From NCBI RefSeq assembly GCF_005145005.1, contig NZ_CP039712.1, positions 961,001 to 1,025,000 on the forward strand: a DNA stretch of 64,000 bases, written 5' to 3'. A model generated the notes under the pieces. That model was not told the DNA's origin and made no database searches. It saw only the letters and a program-made list of their open reading frames with translations. The DNA comes from Vagococcus zengguangii. Lineage in GTDB: Bacteria; Bacillota; Bacilli; Lactobacillales; Vagococcaceae. Made by a program: the position numbers and the translations under genes. Below are positions 7,284 through 16,963 of this stretch, one piece after another (position 1 is the stretch's first letter; every line of letters begins with the position of its first letter).

Positions 7284-10220
7284 ATGTCAGAAAATAATAA
7301 ATGTCCAAATTGTGGACAGATTTATGATTTAGATACTGATTTCTGCCCTAAGTGTGATTTATACGGTGGGAGTAGTCGCCAATTTCATCATGGGCCAGAT
7401 TATCGAGAAAAAATAGCGACACGTCGTCAAGAGATGGAAAACGATGCTCAAATTCGTCTAAAGTTAAAAGCAGTCCATGAAATAAAACAAGAAAAACAAC
7501 TGGTTGATGAAGAAATAGAACGATTCAATAACGAAGAAGCGTTATTAAATGAAGAAGCAGTGGATCACAGTACTATTTTCAGAGAAATTTCGGAAGAAAC
7601 ATCAATAGCGGAGGTCGAGGAAGCGATTAGTTCTGCAATCGAGGAGAGCAAGCTAAAAGCTGAAGCGGTAGATGTGGTAGACACTACAGAAATGCCTATC
7701 ATTGAAATTGAAGGTGAAGATTCGCAAGCAACGATTGTTGAGGAGGAATTAGTTCCTCACACAGAAGATATTATGGAAGTTGCGGCTACCGAGCAAGAAA
7801 CGGTAGCGTCTGAGACAAGTGAAGAAACCGCAAATATCCATGTTGAAGAGACCTTCGACGAGAAAACACCGATTCTACTTGAGTCGGAAGAAGTACCAGC
7901 AGCTTTAATCGGTAAAATTGATAAAATAAGTGGCTCTCTCGATGAAAAGGATGAGGAAGTTGCTTCTAGCCAAGACGCTGAAACGTTGAAGGAACCACTG
8001 TCAGAAACAAAGGTTGAAGAACCTCAACCTGATTTAGCAACGATGGCCGGTTTATCAGGTGATTTAACCGCAGAAAGTCAAGAAAAGCCTGTAGCAGAAG
8101 CAGAGAAAATGGTTAATGAAGCAGATTTATCAGACGATGCGATTGAAACATTTGGTAAGGTTGAAATAGAAGAAGTTAATATGGCGATTGAAAATCATCA
8201 AGTTGATTTAGACGTAGCTTCAGGTTTAAACCCAGAAGTACCAGCAACTTCTAATGAGGATACTAGCGATTCAACTGATCAACCTATCAACGATAAGTAC
8301 TCGACAGAGAATTTAGTCAAAATAACTGAAGAAGTGAACGAAAAAGAAGCTTATACTGATGAAGTCAATGTTGAAGCAGCTGAACTTGGTGATAATCAGG
8401 AGATAGTAGTCATCGATGAAACATCTAAGTTAAGTGATATTTCTGAACATCAATCTGTTGACACCAATCAAGCGATGACGCTAATCATGTCCGAAGAATC
8501 AAATATTTCCGGCATTTTGGAAGAAGCTAAAGAAGAGCAGCCTGAGGTGTCAATTGACTCAGAAGTAGCAGGAAATATTAGTGAAGCTGAAGAAGTAGAA
8601 ACTAACGTAATAATAGAGCATGAGATGTTAGATGAAGTAGAGCTAGAAGATTTAAAAACAGAGTTGACATCCACTGAAAATATTTTACAATCTGCTGACC
8701 AAGCTGACCAAGCTGACCAAGCTGACCAAGCTGACCAAGCTGACCAAGCTGACCAAGCTGACCAAGCTGACCAAGCTGACCAAGCTGACCAAGCTGACCA
8801 AGCTGACCAAGCTGACCAAGCTGACCAAGCTGACCAAGCTGACCAAGCTGACCAAGCTGACCAAGCTGACCAAGCTGACCAAGCTGACCAAGCTGACCAA
8901 GCTGACCAAGCTGACCAAGCTGACCAAGCTGACCAAGCTGACCAAGCTGACCAAGCTGACCAAGCTGACCAAGCTGACCAAGCTGACCAAGCTGACCAAG
9001 CTGACCAAGCTGACCAAGCTGACCAAGCTGACCAATCAAAAGCGTCTTATGTTCCACCGGTCGATATTGAAACAATTCCAAATCGTGCCACTAAAGACGT
9101 GGTAAAACATGCTAATAAACCGTTATTTAACCGCAAACGTGCTTTATTAACCGTTGCTGCGATTTCATTATTAGCAACAGGCGCTATTACCATTAGCCAA
9201 CGAGAAAAAGCACTCGAACAACAACGAATGGAACAAATTGCAGCGAATAATAAGGCTAATGAACAGGCCAAACTATCATTAGAAAAATTATATGCCGACA
9301 GTAGTCATAGTTTGCTGAAAGTTGGAATTTCAATGGAATCAATTGATGAGGTTGCTGAGCAAATTGCCGCTCTTTCTGATAAATCATATAAACAGGAATT
9401 AACGAATCAGTTAGCGAAAGCCAGTCAACAACTTGAAGAAGTTGCCACTTTAAATAACTTATTTGAAGCACCAGTACTCGTTGATAACAAAGTGCAAAAG
9501 GATGCACTCGTAAAAGTATCAACGACCTATAAAGAATTAATAGAAAAGACGGAAACTGATGAGTATGCCACTTTATACAATCAAGCAATTACGCTTGGGT
9601 TAACTCAAATTAAAGAGAATCAACAAGCAAGCAAATTGGTAGATGGTTTGTTTGACGAAGACGGGCAGCTAGTTCAAGATACTAATGATCAAGCCATTGA
9701 AAAAGCAGCTGCGGCCATTAAGCTAGTCAAAAATACTTCGCTTAAAAAAGAACAAACAGCTAAACTAGAAAAAGCCAAAAAAGCGTTAGTTGAGCGTAAA
9801 GAAGCAGAAGTAGAAGCGAAGAAAGAGCAAGAAGCAGCTGAATTAGCAGCTCAAAAAGCTGAACTTCAACAAAAAACAATCGATATTTATGGACAAGACA
9901 CTCTTGATAAGTGGAATAATAAATACACAACAGAACAAAGTGGTATTTTAACCAATTTGGATGCAGGCGCTGTGTCTGACGATCCTTGGGTCTGGGCTCC
10001 TGGCGTTCAACAAGTTGTCTTGAATGAATGTTATCGTCGTGGCTACATTGTTGATGGTGGTTATGAACTACGCAAAAAAGAAGTCGTCAATGGTGAGGGG
10101 TACTATGAACTATATGCAACCGATGCAGGTTCGCCTTTGCTATCAAAATCTGGCGCCAAAACACCGTTTTTCGTTGTGCAAATCAATTGTAAAACAGGTT
10201 GGTTTAAAGGAAACCGTTAA
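7284..10220 (+). CDS. mapZ: MapZ-like septum-site protein with N-terminal zinc ribbon and giant ADQ repeat
   Basis: MapZ marks mid-cell ahead of FtsZ in streptococci and enterococci. The 978-residue protein has an N-terminal zinc ribbon (CPNC ... CPKC, residues 7-25), a long acidic low-complexity cytoplasmic region (about 60-470), 38 ADQ tripeptides (471-584), a basic stretch, one membrane helix (LLTVAAISLLATGAITI, about 619-636), an extracellular coiled region, and a C-terminal domain ending in ECYRRGYIVDGGYEL ... FFVVQINCKTGWFKG. I recall that last block as the MapZ extracellular C2 domain of enterococci. Family MapZ is usually about 450-550 residues, so the acidic and ADQ parts explain the excess. 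ATG 7284 has AAGAGGTTGAG upstream. The MapZ name is an inference from C-terminal resemblance and topology. Confidence 0.72.
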   Translation: MSENNKCPNCGQIYDLDTDFCPKCDLYGGSSRQFHHGPDYREKIATRRQEMENDAQIRLKLKAVHEIKQEKQLVDEEIERFNNEEALLNEEAVDHSTIFREISEETSIAEVEEAISSAIEESKLKAEAVDVVDTTEMPIIEIEGEDSQATIVEEELVPHTEDIMEVAATEQETVASETSEETANIHVEETFDEKTPILLESEEVPAALIGKIDKISGSLDEKDEEVASSQDAETLKEPLSETKVEEPQPDLATMAGLSGDLTAESQEKPVAEAEKMVNEADLSDDAIETFGKVEIEEVNMAIENHQVDLDVASGLNPEVPATSNEDTSDSTDQPINDKYSTENLVKITEEVNEKEAYTDEVNVEAAELGDNQEIVVIDETSKLSDISEHQSVDTNQAMTLIMSEESNISGILEEAKEEQPEVSIDSEVAGNISEAEEVETNVIIEHEMLDEVELEDLKTELTSTENILQSADQADQADQADQADQADQADQADQADQADQADQADQADQADQADQADQADQADQADQADQADQADQADQADQADQADQADQADQADQADQADQADQADQADQADQADQADQADQSKASYVPPVDIETIPNRATKDVVKHANKPLFNRKRALLTVAAISLLATGAITISQREKALEQQRMEQIAANNKANEQAKLSLEKLYADSSHSLLKVGISMESIDEVAEQIAALSDKSYKQELTNQLAKASQQLEEVATLNNLFEAPVLVDNKVQKDALVKVSTTYKELIEKTETDEYATLYNQAITLGLTQIKENQQASKLVDGLFDEDGQLVQDTNDQAIEKAAAAIKLVKNTSLKKEQTAKLEKAKKALVERKEAEVEAKKEQEAAELAAQKAELQQKTIDIYGQDTLDKWNNKYTTEQSGILTNLDAGAVSDDPWVWAPGVQQVVLNECYRRGYIVDGGYELRKKEVVNGEGYYELYATDAGSPLLSKSGAKTPFFVVQINCKTGWFKGNR
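8694..9035. repeat. 38 tandem copies of the 9-bp unit GCTGACCAA (ADQ)
   Basis: The 342-bp tract is made of the unit GCTGACCAA repeated 38 times with no visible variant. The unit is a multiple of three, so copy-number change never breaks the frame. It encodes residues 471-584 of the MapZ-like protein, on the cytoplasmic side before the membrane helix. Perfect homogeneity implies recent expansion or continual turnover by slippage or unequal recombination. Confidence 0.97.
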
Positions 10221-10231
10221 GTTCAAAATCG

Positions 10232-10268
10232 AGAAGGATAAAGACCGTTCACTTTATCCTTCTTTTTT
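10232..10268 (+). terminator. Terminator of the mapZ-like gene
   Basis: A 12-bp perfect stem (10232-10243 with 10252-10263) and an 8-nt loop are followed by T-rich sequence. Confidence 0.88.
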
Positions 10269-10269
10269 A

Positions 10270-10298
10270 TTGACGTTTATCGTCTACAGGTGTAAACT
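10270..10298 (+). promoter_or_regulatory. Promoter and cop box of the copYZA operon
   Basis: TTGACG (10270-10275) and TAAACT (10293-10298) are spaced by 17 bases. The perfect cop-box palindrome TACAGGTGTA (10285-10294, consensus TACANNTGTA) lies in the spacer and overlaps the -10. CopY bound there would block RNA polymerase, and Cu(I) would release it. Confidence 0.88.
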
Positions 10299-10320
10299 TT
10301 GGGTATTAGGAGGGATATCG

Positions 10321-10740
10321 ATGGATATTAGCGAAGCGGAATGGGAAATTATGCGAGTTATTTGGGCCAATGGTCATTCGACAAGTAGCGACATTTTAAC
10401 GATTCTTTCTAAAAAAACGTCGTGGAAGGCCTCGACAATTAAAACATTACTTAGTCGTCTTGTGCAGAAAGATTATTTAGTAACGAGTAAAGTGGGCAAT
10501 AAATTTGTGTACCGCGCTACCGTTTCTGAAAATGTTGCGCTGAACCACAAAATGCAACATATAGTGAAGCAAGTCTGTGCAAAAAAACGTGGTCAAATTT
10601 TGGGAGATTTGCTTGCAGAGAGTAAATTAACCCAACATGATATTCATGCGCTACAGCAACTACTTATGACTAAATTAGAGGCTGCCCCAACGGAAATTGC
10701 ATGTGATTGTATACCAGGTCAATGCACCTGTCATTTATAA
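10321..10740 (+). CDS. copY: Copper-responsive repressor CopY
   Basis: CopY is a BlaI/MecI-family winged-helix repressor of copper homeostasis genes. The 139-residue protein has the DNA-binding domain at residues 1-75 (SEAEWEIMRVIW ... STIKTLLSRL) and ends in CDCIPGQCTC, the CxCxxxxCxC cluster that exchanges Zn(II) for Cu(I). ATG 10321 follows AGGAGGG at 10309-10315, while a longer open frame upstream lacks such a site. It is first in the operon, downstream of a cop box overlapping its promoter, so it is autoregulated. Confidence 0.96.
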   Translation: MDISEAEWEIMRVIWANGHSTSSDILTILSKKTSWKASTIKTLLSRLVQKDYLVTSKVGNKFVYRATVSENVALNHKMQHIVKQVCAKKRGQILGDLLAESKLTQHDIHALQQLLMTKLEAAPTEIACDCIPGQCTCHL

Positions 10741-10754
10741 AGGAGGAGAAACAA

Positions 10755-10961
10755 ATGAAACAAGTGATTAATATTGAAGGCATGAGCTGTAACCATTGTG
10801 TAGCCCGTGTTGAAGAAGCATTAGCACCCTTAGAAGGTATGAAAAAAGTAAAGGTAAATTTTAAAAAAGGCCAAGCCGTTGTTAAATACGACGAACAATT
10901 ATTGAATGAAACGACATTGGTTTCAACCGTTAATGATTTAGGGTTTAAAGCAAGTGTTTAA
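10755..10961 (+). CDS. copZ: Copper chaperone CopZ
   Basis: This 68-residue cytoplasmic heavy-metal-associated protein carries Cu(I) to CopY and CopA. The metal site is GMSCNHC (residues 8-14) in a single beta-alpha-beta-beta-alpha-beta HMA domain that fills the whole protein. ATG 10755 is placed by AAAGGAGGAG just upstream at 10739-10748. It starts 14 bases after the copY stop, and copA follows 14 bases after its own stop, so the three genes form one transcript. Confidence 0.96.
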   Translation: MKQVINIEGMSCNHCVARVEEALAPLEGMKKVKVNFKKGQAVVKYDEQLLNETTLVSTVNDLGFKASV

Positions 10962-10975
10962 GCGAGGTGGAGAAG

Positions 10976-13168
10976 ATGAGTGAAAAAAGTATCGACACTT
11001 TTGTGATAACTGGCATGACCTGTGCGAATTGTTCTGCACGAGTTGAAAAAGAATTAAATGCAACAGAAGGCGTTATCAAAGCTAACGTTAATTTAGCAAC
11101 TGAAAAAGCTACAGTCGAACATGAGTTAACGATTGATACCGATCAACTCATTCAAACGGTAGAAGGTATTGGATATGGAGCGATTCTTTATGATGATGCA
11201 CACAAAGCTCAAATCGCTAAAGAACAAAGTGACTATGAACAAAAAATGAAACGTCAGTTAATTATCAGTGCGCTGTTAACTTTGCCGATGGTTGTTGGGA
11301 TGATTTTTATGCTAGTAGGGAACCATCATCCATTTGTGATGTTTATGCATAAACCTTGGGTCCAGCTTTTACTAGCGACACCGGTACAATTTGTGATTGG
11401 AGCGCGTTTTTATAAAGGGGCGTACCATTCTTTAAAAACTAAAGCACCAAATATGGATGTATTAGTGGCGCTTGGGACAAGTGCGGCTTATTTACTAAGT
11501 GTCTATAATGGTTTTTTGGGTGGTAATTCAAGTCATTTATATTTTGAATCAAGTGCGATGATTATTACCTTGATTTTGTTAGGAAAATATTTAGAGCATC
11601 GAGCAAAAAATAAAACAAGTGACGCTATACGTCAATTAATGGCATTAGCTGGAGATGAAGCAGTAGTTATCCGAGATGGGCATGAGCAAACGATTGCGAT
11701 TGAAGAGGTCAAATTAGGAGATCGAGTTAAAATCATCCCCGGTAGTCGCATTCCTGTTGATGGCAAAATCGTGAGTGGGCAATCAATCGTTGATGAAAGT
11801 ATGCTAACGGGTGAAAGTGTCCCAGTAGAAAAAATAGTCGGTTCACAAGTGTTTGGAGGAACTGTCAATACGACAGGTATGTTTGTTTTTGAAGCAGAAA
11901 AAATTAGTAAAGAGACGTTACTGTCAAAAATTATTCAAATGGTCGAGGATGCGCAAGGATCAAAGGCACCGATTCAGTCCATTGCGGATAAAATGTCGAC
12001 TATTTTTGTTCCAGTTGTTTTAATTATTGCATTAGTGACATTAGGGGTAACAGCTTGGCTAACTAAAGATATTGAGCGAGCGCTTATCAATAGTGTTTCG
12101 GTGCTAGTTATCGCCTGTCCTTGTGCGTTAGGTTTAGCAACGCCAACTGCTATTATGGTGGGCACCGGATTGGGAGCAAAAAACGGCATTTTGATAAAAA
12201 ACGGTCAAGCTCTCGAAACAGCAGCTAGTATTGATGCGCTGATTTTTGATAAAACAGGTACCTTAACTAAAGGAACCCCAGCCGTGACAGATGTGATAGT
12301 TTTTTCAAATGACTATGATGGGCTTGACTTTTTACAACTGGCTTCCTCATTAGAAAGTCATTCAGAACATCCATTAGCTCAAGCGGTTGTTAAGCATTAC
12401 CAAGGAGGATTAGTTGAGGTTACGGATTTCGAGGCTAACGTAGGTTTTGGGATTAGCGGTAAAATCTCAGGTCAATCCTATGTGATGGGTAATGACAAAT
12501 GGATGCAGGCAAAAGGATTTGAAACAGAAAACTTTCAATCTGTGATGGCACCCATTGAGGCGTTAGGTAAAACCGTGATTTATTTAGCAAATGAAGTTGA
12601 ATTAGTCGGAGCTATTGCGTTAGCAGATGAAGTTAAAACGACGTCTGTGAGAGCTGTGCAAAAATTAAACCATGCTCAAGTAGCAACTTATATGCTGACA
12701 GGCGATAATTTTGCGACTGCGCGTCATATAGCCGAACAAGTTGGTATTCCAAGTGATCATGTGCAAGCACAAGTATTACCTGAAGATAAAGCAACCTATG
12801 TAACCCAGTTGCAAGCTAAAGAGCGACAAGTCGCGATGGTGGGCGATGGAATCAATGATGCCCCAGCTTTGGCACTAGCCGATTTAGGAATCGCAATGGG
12901 AAGTGGGACTGATATCGCCATGGAAAGTGCCGATGTCACTATTGTTAAAGGGGACTTAAATAAAGTTTCCCAATTAATTCATTTATCGCAAAAGACCTTG
13001 AAAAAAATTAAACAAAACTTATTCTGGGCCTTTATATACAATATTATTGGCATTCCGTTTGCGGCAATCGGCTGGTTAAACCCGATTATTGCCGGAGCAG
13101 CGATGGCGTTTAGTTCTGTCTGTGTCTTGTTAAATTCATTAAGTATCAATCATATTAAATTAAAATAA
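10976..13168 (+). CDS. copA: Copper-transporting P1B-type ATPase
   Basis: The 730-residue Cu(I) pump has one N-terminal HMA domain (GMTCANC, about residues 12-18), eight predicted membrane helices, the actuator motif MLTGES, the ion-binding CPC in [13 protein letters not shown], the phosphorylation site [12 protein letters not shown], the [11 protein letters not shown] motif, and the hinge [16 protein letters not shown] plus an HMA of this kind indicate Cu(I)/Ag(I) export rather than Zn/Cd. ATG 10976 is preferred to GTG 10967 because the AGGTGG site overlaps the GTG. It is the last gene of copYZA and is followed by a terminator. Export direction is inferred from the family. Confidence 0.95.
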   Translation: MSEKSIDTFVITGMTCANCSARVEKELNATEGVIKANVNLATEKATVEHELTIDTDQLIQTVEGIGYGAILYDDAHKAQIAKEQSDYEQKMKRQLIISALLTLPMVVGMIFMLVGNHHPFVMFMHKPWVQLLLATPVQFVIGARFYKGAYHSLKTKAPNMDVLVALGTSAAYLLSVYNGFLGGNSSHLYFESSAMIITLILLGKYLEHRAKNKTSDAIRQLMALAGDEAVVIRDGHEQTIAIEEVKLGDRVKIIPGSRIPVDGKIVSGQSIVDESMLTGESVPVEKIVGSQVFGGTVNTTGMFVFEAEKISKETLLSKIIQMVEDAQGSKAPIQSIADKMSTIFVPVVLIIALVTLGVTAWLTKDIERALINSVSVLVIACPCALGLATPTAIMVGTGLGAKNGILIKNGQALETAASIDALIFDKTGTLTKGTPAVTDVIVFSNDYDGLDFLQLASSLESHSEHPLAQAVVKHYQGGLVEVTDFEANVGFGISGKISGQSYVMGNDKWMQAKGFETENFQSVMAPIEALGKTVIYLANEVELVGAIALADEVKTTSVRAVQKLNHAQVATYMLTGDNFATARHIAEQVGIPSDHVQAQVLPEDKATYVTQLQAKERQVAMVGDGINDAPALALADLGIAMGSGTDIAMESADVTIVKGDLNKVSQLIHLSQKTLKKIKQNLFWAFIYNIIGIPFAAIGWLNPIIAGAAMAFSSVCVLLNSLSINHIKLK

Positions 13169-13177
13169 CTATGTAAG

Positions 13178-13218
13178 AATGGAAGGTATGAGCGAGTAAT
13201 GTCATACCTTCCATTTTT
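13178..13218 (+). terminator. Terminator of copYZA
   Basis: A perfect 14-bp stem (13178-13191 with 13202-13215) and a 10-nt loop precede a T run. Confidence 0.92.
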
Positions 13219-13282
13219 TAAGTAGTCAGCTTTGGCAACTAATGTTACAATATTGAGGACTAAAGAAGAAAGATGTGAGAGA

Positions 13283-13795
13283 ATGACTGAATTTTTAAAC
13301 GTAGGAAAAATTGTCAATACCCAAGGAATTAAAGGGGAAGTACGTGTGATTTCAAAAACTGATTTTGCAAAAAAACGTTATAAAACGGGCAATCAATTAT
13401 ACTTGTTCCAAGAAGATAAAGCACCGATTACCTTAACGGTTAAAAGCCACCGCCAGCATAAAAACTTTGATATTTTAAGTTTCGAAGGGCATCCAAATAT
13501 TAATGATGTGGAAAAATATCGCGATGGGATCTTAAAAATTAAAAAAGAAGAGGCGCAACGCTTGCCTAAAAATGAATTTTATTTCCATGAAATTATTGGC
13601 TGTGAGGTCTATGAAGGCGAACAATTAATTGGGAAGATTAAAGAAATTTTACAACCTGGCGCGAATGATGTCTGGGTTGTGCAACGTAAAGGCCAAAAAG
13701 ATGCCTTAATTCCCTACATTGAATCAGTGGTAACGAATGTTGATGTTAAAAACAAACGCGTTGATGTGGAAATTCCAGAAGGGTTGCTTGATTAA
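13283..13795 (+). CDS. rimM: 16S rRNA processing protein RimM
   Basis: RimM assists maturation of the 30S head by binding ribosomal protein S19 near 16S helices 31/33b. The 170-residue protein has the RimM N-terminal barrel ([18 protein letters not shown]) and a C-terminal PRC-barrel segment ([23 protein letters not shown] ... LIPYIESVV). ATG 13283 starts the conserved [10 protein letters not shown]. The longer frame from 13232 adds an unlikely tail. The trmD start lies one base after its stop, so the two are coupled. Confidence 0.95.
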   Translation: MTEFLNVGKIVNTQGIKGEVRVISKTDFAKKRYKTGNQLYLFQEDKAPITLTVKSHRQHKNFDILSFEGHPNINDVEKYRDGILKIKKEEAQRLPKNEFYFHEIIGCEVYEGEQLIGKIKEILQPGANDVWVVQRKGQKDALIPYIESVVTNVDVKNKRVDVEIPEGLLD

Positions 13796-13796
13796 G

Positions 13797-14537
13797 ATGA
13801 AAATAGATGTATTAACGCTATTTCCTAAAATGTTTGAAGGACCAATGAATGAATCGATTTTAGGAAAAGCTAAACAGCGTGAATTAGTTGAGGTCAATGT
13901 TCATAACTTCCGTGATTTTTCTGACAATAAACATCAACAAGTAGACGACTATCCGTATGGTGGTGGCGCAGGGATGTTATTAAAAGTCCAACCGATTGAT
14001 GATGCGTTAGCACATATTAATGAACAGTCACCCGAAACCAAGAAACGTGTGATTTTACTTGATCCAGCGGGTATACCGTTTAATCAGAAAGTAGCAGAAG
14101 AATTTTCTGAAGAAGAGCATTTAGTATTTATTTGCGGTCATTATGAAGGTTACGACGAGCGTATTCGTTCATTAGTGACGGACGAAGTTTCTTTAGGGGA
14201 TTATGTATTAACGGGTGGAGAGCTAGGGGCCATGGTGATGATTGATGCGACTGTGCGCTTATTACCCGAGGTGTTAGGTAATGACGAATCAGCCGTAACC
14301 GATTCTCATTCAACAGGCTTATTAGAACACCCTCATTACACACGTCCTGCCGACTATAAAGGAATGAGAGTACCAGAAGTGTTAACAAATGGCAATCATA
14401 AATTAATTGACGAGTGGCGCTTAAAAGAATCATTGCGTCGTACGTATTTACGTCGCCCAGAGATGTTAGAAAAATTAGACATGTCGGCTCAAATGATAAA
14501 AATGTTAGAGCAAATTAAACAAGAAGAAAACGCGTAG
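13797..14537 (+). CDS. trmD: tRNA (guanine-N1)-methyltransferase TrmD
   Basis: TrmD methylates G37 of tRNAs with G36 and so prevents frameshifting. It is a SPOUT-class enzyme of 246 residues. The knot and S-adenosylmethionine site are seen in [13 protein letters not shown] and [19 protein letters not shown], with the C-terminal tRNA-binding part [25 protein letters not shown] 13797 gives the conserved [10 protein letters not shown]. The terminator stem overlaps its stop codon. rplS, often in the same operon, is here 2.5 kb away behind two opposite-strand genes. Confidence 0.97.
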   Translation: MKIDVLTLFPKMFEGPMNESILGKAKQRELVEVNVHNFRDFSDNKHQQVDDYPYGGGAGMLLKVQPIDDALAHINEQSPETKKRVILLDPAGIPFNQKVAEEFSEEEHLVFICGHYEGYDERIRSLVTDEVSLGDYVLTGGELGAMVMIDATVRLLPEVLGNDESAVTDSHSTGLLEHPHYTRPADYKGMRVPEVLTNGNHKLIDEWRLKESLRRTYLRRPEMLEKLDMSAQMIKMLEQIKQEENA

Positions 14538-14558
14538 CCGAAGGGCTACGCGTTTTTT
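14531..14558 (+). terminator. Terminator overlapping the trmD stop codon
   Basis: CGCGTAGCC (14531-14539), a GAAG loop and GGCTACGCG (14544-14552) are followed by a T run. The trmD TAG stop lies inside the ascending arm. Confidence 0.92.
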
Positions 14559-15079
14559 GTCGTTATATGATTTAATTCATGTGCTTGATAATAAGCATCT
14601 AGTTCTTTTTGATTGCGAATAATAATTGTTTTGTCGGGGTATTTTGCTTGAATCTTCTTTAATTCAGCTAATGGTTGGGCTTTGCGGCCTTTATAAAGAA
14701 TCCACCATAGAAATGCCCCGTCAATTTTTTCTTCGCAGCCCTCGGCCATGTCAGGTCGTGAGCTTTTTCGATAATTAAAATAACGTTTGATAACTCGGCG
14801 TAAACAAGCCCAACGTGAAAAAGCTAAGATGATGACAGAGTCAGCTTTTTCAATGCGTTCTTCTTTAAAAAATTTGGTGTAGTTACCATCAATAACCCAA
14901 GATTTTTGTGCCATAAATTGTTTTATGATGGTATTAGCTTCGATGCGGTCACGTTCTTGCCAATCTTCTACAAAATGAACAGTGTCTAGATGAAGTACAG
15001 GAACGTTGATTTTTTCAGCAATAGCACGAGCTAACGTTGATTTTCCACTACCGCTATAACCAAGAATTGCAATTTTCAT
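14546..15079 (-). CDS. P-loop nucleotide kinase-like protein (annotated in relatives as DNA topology modulation protein FlaR)
   Basis: This 177-residue protein has an N-terminal Walker A motif, GYSGSGKST, and an overall shape of an adenylate-kinase-like phosphotransferase. LHLDTVHFVEDWQERDR and WVIDGNYTKFF are typical of the family often labelled FlaR or topology modulation protein. The true substrate is not known. AAGGAG lies at proper distance from ATG 15079. The start is 9 bases after the stop of the upstream GDPD gene, so the two probably form an operon. Confidence 0.75.
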   Translation of the reverse strand: MKIAILGYSGSGKSTLARAIAEKINVPVLHLDTVHFVEDWQERDRIEANTIIKQFMAQKSWVIDGNYTKFFKEERIEKADSVIILAFSRWACLRRVIKRYFNYRKSSRPDMAEGCEEKIDGAFLWWILYKGRKAQPLAELKKIQAKYPDKTIIIRNQKELDAYYQAHELNHITTKNA

Positions 15080-15088
15080 AGGAACTCC

Positions 15089-16855
15089 TTATCTGATTTC
15101 TAAATATTTTTTGATTCGGTCGGTAAAGCTCATGTTTTCAGAGAGCTTTTGTTTAATTTCTTGTGCTTCATCAGGATAATCGGTAATTATCGCATCAGCG
15201 CCCATGCTAATGTATTTACGCATCAGTGATTGTTTATTAATTGTCCAAGCAAACAATTGTTGTTGACGTTTATGGGCTGTTTCTAAATTGTTCTGATTAA
15301 AAGAAAATTCTTCCATCACCATAAAGTCAGCGCTTGTTTTTGGAAGGGAGCCTAGGTTGAAGGCGACGATAAAGCCAGTATTAACAGCAGGTGCGCCCAC
15401 TTCAAAACTTTCAATTTGTGTTTGATTTAATCCTTGTACATAGTGCCGACTTAATAAATCACGGTCGTAAAGTAAGTTGATTAATTCGGCTTCATTGCGT
15501 CCATCTGCTTCTTCAGCAAATTTTAACTCAATTAATAAGCGCAAGTTTAAATCATCGGCTAACGTTAACACATCTTCTAGTGTTGGAATTTTATCTTTCA
15601 TTCGTCCTTCTTGCAAGGTAATTGCTTGAACTTCTTCAAGGGTTAAATCACTGATTTTTTGCGACGAGCCCCCTAGGCGTCTTAGTGTCTCATCATGGAA
15701 GAGCACAAATTCACGATCTTTTGTCTGTTGGATATCAATTTCAACCATGTCAGCATCAGCTTCTTTAGCGGCGATAATGGCCGATTTAGTATTTTCAATG
15801 GCATTCTCTGTCACACCTCGATGACTAATAATTAAAGTACTTGGGGCATAGACGTTATTGGTTAAGTAAGAATAGTTAAAAAATGTCATTACCACGAATC
15901 CAATCAACATCATGGGTAGAAGGATACGTAAATATTTTTTAGGGTAGATCGTTTTTTCAGTAGGATGTTCTAATTCTTCAGTATCTTTTAGTAAAGTAAC
16001 TATTACCTCCGCGACTAATGCCTGTAACATACTAAAGGCAATAAATAACAAAATTTCGATTAAACTTAAACAAACCGCTGAAACATAGGGAGCCACTGGT
16101 AAAGCAATTTTTTCGACTAACATTACGGGTAAAAATAATAGTACAATCCCTAAGAACGTCAATAATGAATGAAGTAATACAACGCCACCTAAAGAAATCA
16201 AGGTAGTAAATAATTTCTTTTTAGTAAATTGCCAGCTGTATTTAATCCCTCCAAGGATGGTGCTTGATTCATTAAAGACAAAATAAGGAATACTGTAAAT
16301 TAATCTAATACTTAAATAAAAAATTAAGGCCGAAACACCAAAATATAACAGCTTTCCAGATAGTGATTTCATCAACTCGTCCGTAATGAAGTAAGGAATG
16401 TACAAATCACTAGTAAAACTGCCTTCAAGACCAATCGAAGCGAGTGGAATCATTAAGACGAAATAAATCAAAAATAATAACGCTTGAAAACTGACAAAGT
16501 AACGCAGCTTTTTGAAAAGCTTGAGTAATGACTGTCGGAATTTCAAGGGATTCCTTCCATGATGGTCAGCATATAAAAAATACAAGCCAAATTCAAAGAA
16601 AATCGCAAAAATAAAAATTAATACTATAAGGATAATAAGAGCGAATGATTTTGGGTTTTTAAATAAACTGAAGATGGTGGATTCAGTAATTCCGTCAAAG
16701 CCATTAATTTTTAAAATTTGTTGGCCTAAAAAACCAAGAATCGGTGAAATAATGGCGATTCTAAGTAAGTTGAACAGGACATTAGCCTTGATGTAGTCAC
16801 GTTTATAGAGCCAAAAATCTTGATAAGCGTGTTTAATGACAGCAATTGGATTCAA
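15089..16855 (-). CDS. Membrane-anchored glycerophosphodiester phosphodiesterase
   Basis: The 588-residue protein has a large N-terminal membrane domain with about eight helices (residues 20-330) and a C-terminal GDPD TIM-barrel. Catalytic motifs are ISHRGVTENAIENT (about residue 342), VEIDIQ (metal-binding Glu-x-Asp), FHDETLRR (catalytic His) and LLIELK. It should hydrolyse glycerophosphodiesters or related lipid or teichoic acid products at the membrane. The start is TTG 16855 with GAGGTG 8 bases upstream; the overlapping ATG is out of frame. A TATAAT box on the minus strand lies about 35 bases further upstream. Substrate is inferred only from the family. Confidence 0.85.
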   Translation of the reverse strand: MNPIAVIKHAYQDFWLYKRDYIKANVLFNLLRIAIISPILGFLGQQILKINGFDGITESTIFSLFKNPKSFALIILIVLIFIFAIFFEFGLYFLYADHHGRNPLKFRQSLLKLFKKLRYFVSFQALLFLIYFVLMIPLASIGLEGSFTSDLYIPYFITDELMKSLSGKLLYFGVSALIFYLSIRLIYSIPYFVFNESSTILGGIKYSWQFTKKKLFTTLISLGGVVLLHSLLTFLGIVLLFLPVMLVEKIALPVAPYVSAVCLSLIEILLFIAFSMLQALVAEVIVTLLKDTEELEHPTEKTIYPKKYLRILLPMMLIGFVVMTFFNYSYLTNNVYAPSTLIISHRGVTENAIENTKSAIIAAKEADADMVEIDIQQTKDREFVLFHDETLRRLGGSSQKISDLTLEEVQAITLQEGRMKDKIPTLEDVLTLADDLNLRLLIELKFAEEADGRNEAELINLLYDRDLLSRHYVQGLNQTQIESFEVGAPAVNTGFIVAFNLGSLPKTSADFMVMEEFSFNQNNLETAHKRQQQLFAWTINKQSLMRKYISMGADAIITDYPDEAQEIKQKLSENMSFTDRIKKYLEIR

Positions 16856-16963
16856 TAGGGCATCACCTCAAATTATTATGTTAATTATATTATAGCGAAT
16901 ATTTGTTATTTTACGAATGAATCGGTTTCAAAGGTAATGATTTGTGGTAAGTAAGAAAAAAAC

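Noticed and set aside
8694-9035. Repeat array as a CRISPR
   Set aside because: Units are 9 bp without spacers and lie inside an open coding frame.
8602-9081. Long minus-strand open frames of LGQ or LVS tripeptides
   Set aside because: They are mirror frames of the 9-bp repeat, which lacks stop codons in several frames. They have no ribosome-binding site or homology.
10024-10320. Upstream extension of the CopY frame
   Set aside because: It would run through the mapZ end, a terminator and the cop promoter. ATG 10321 with AGGAGGG is the natural start.
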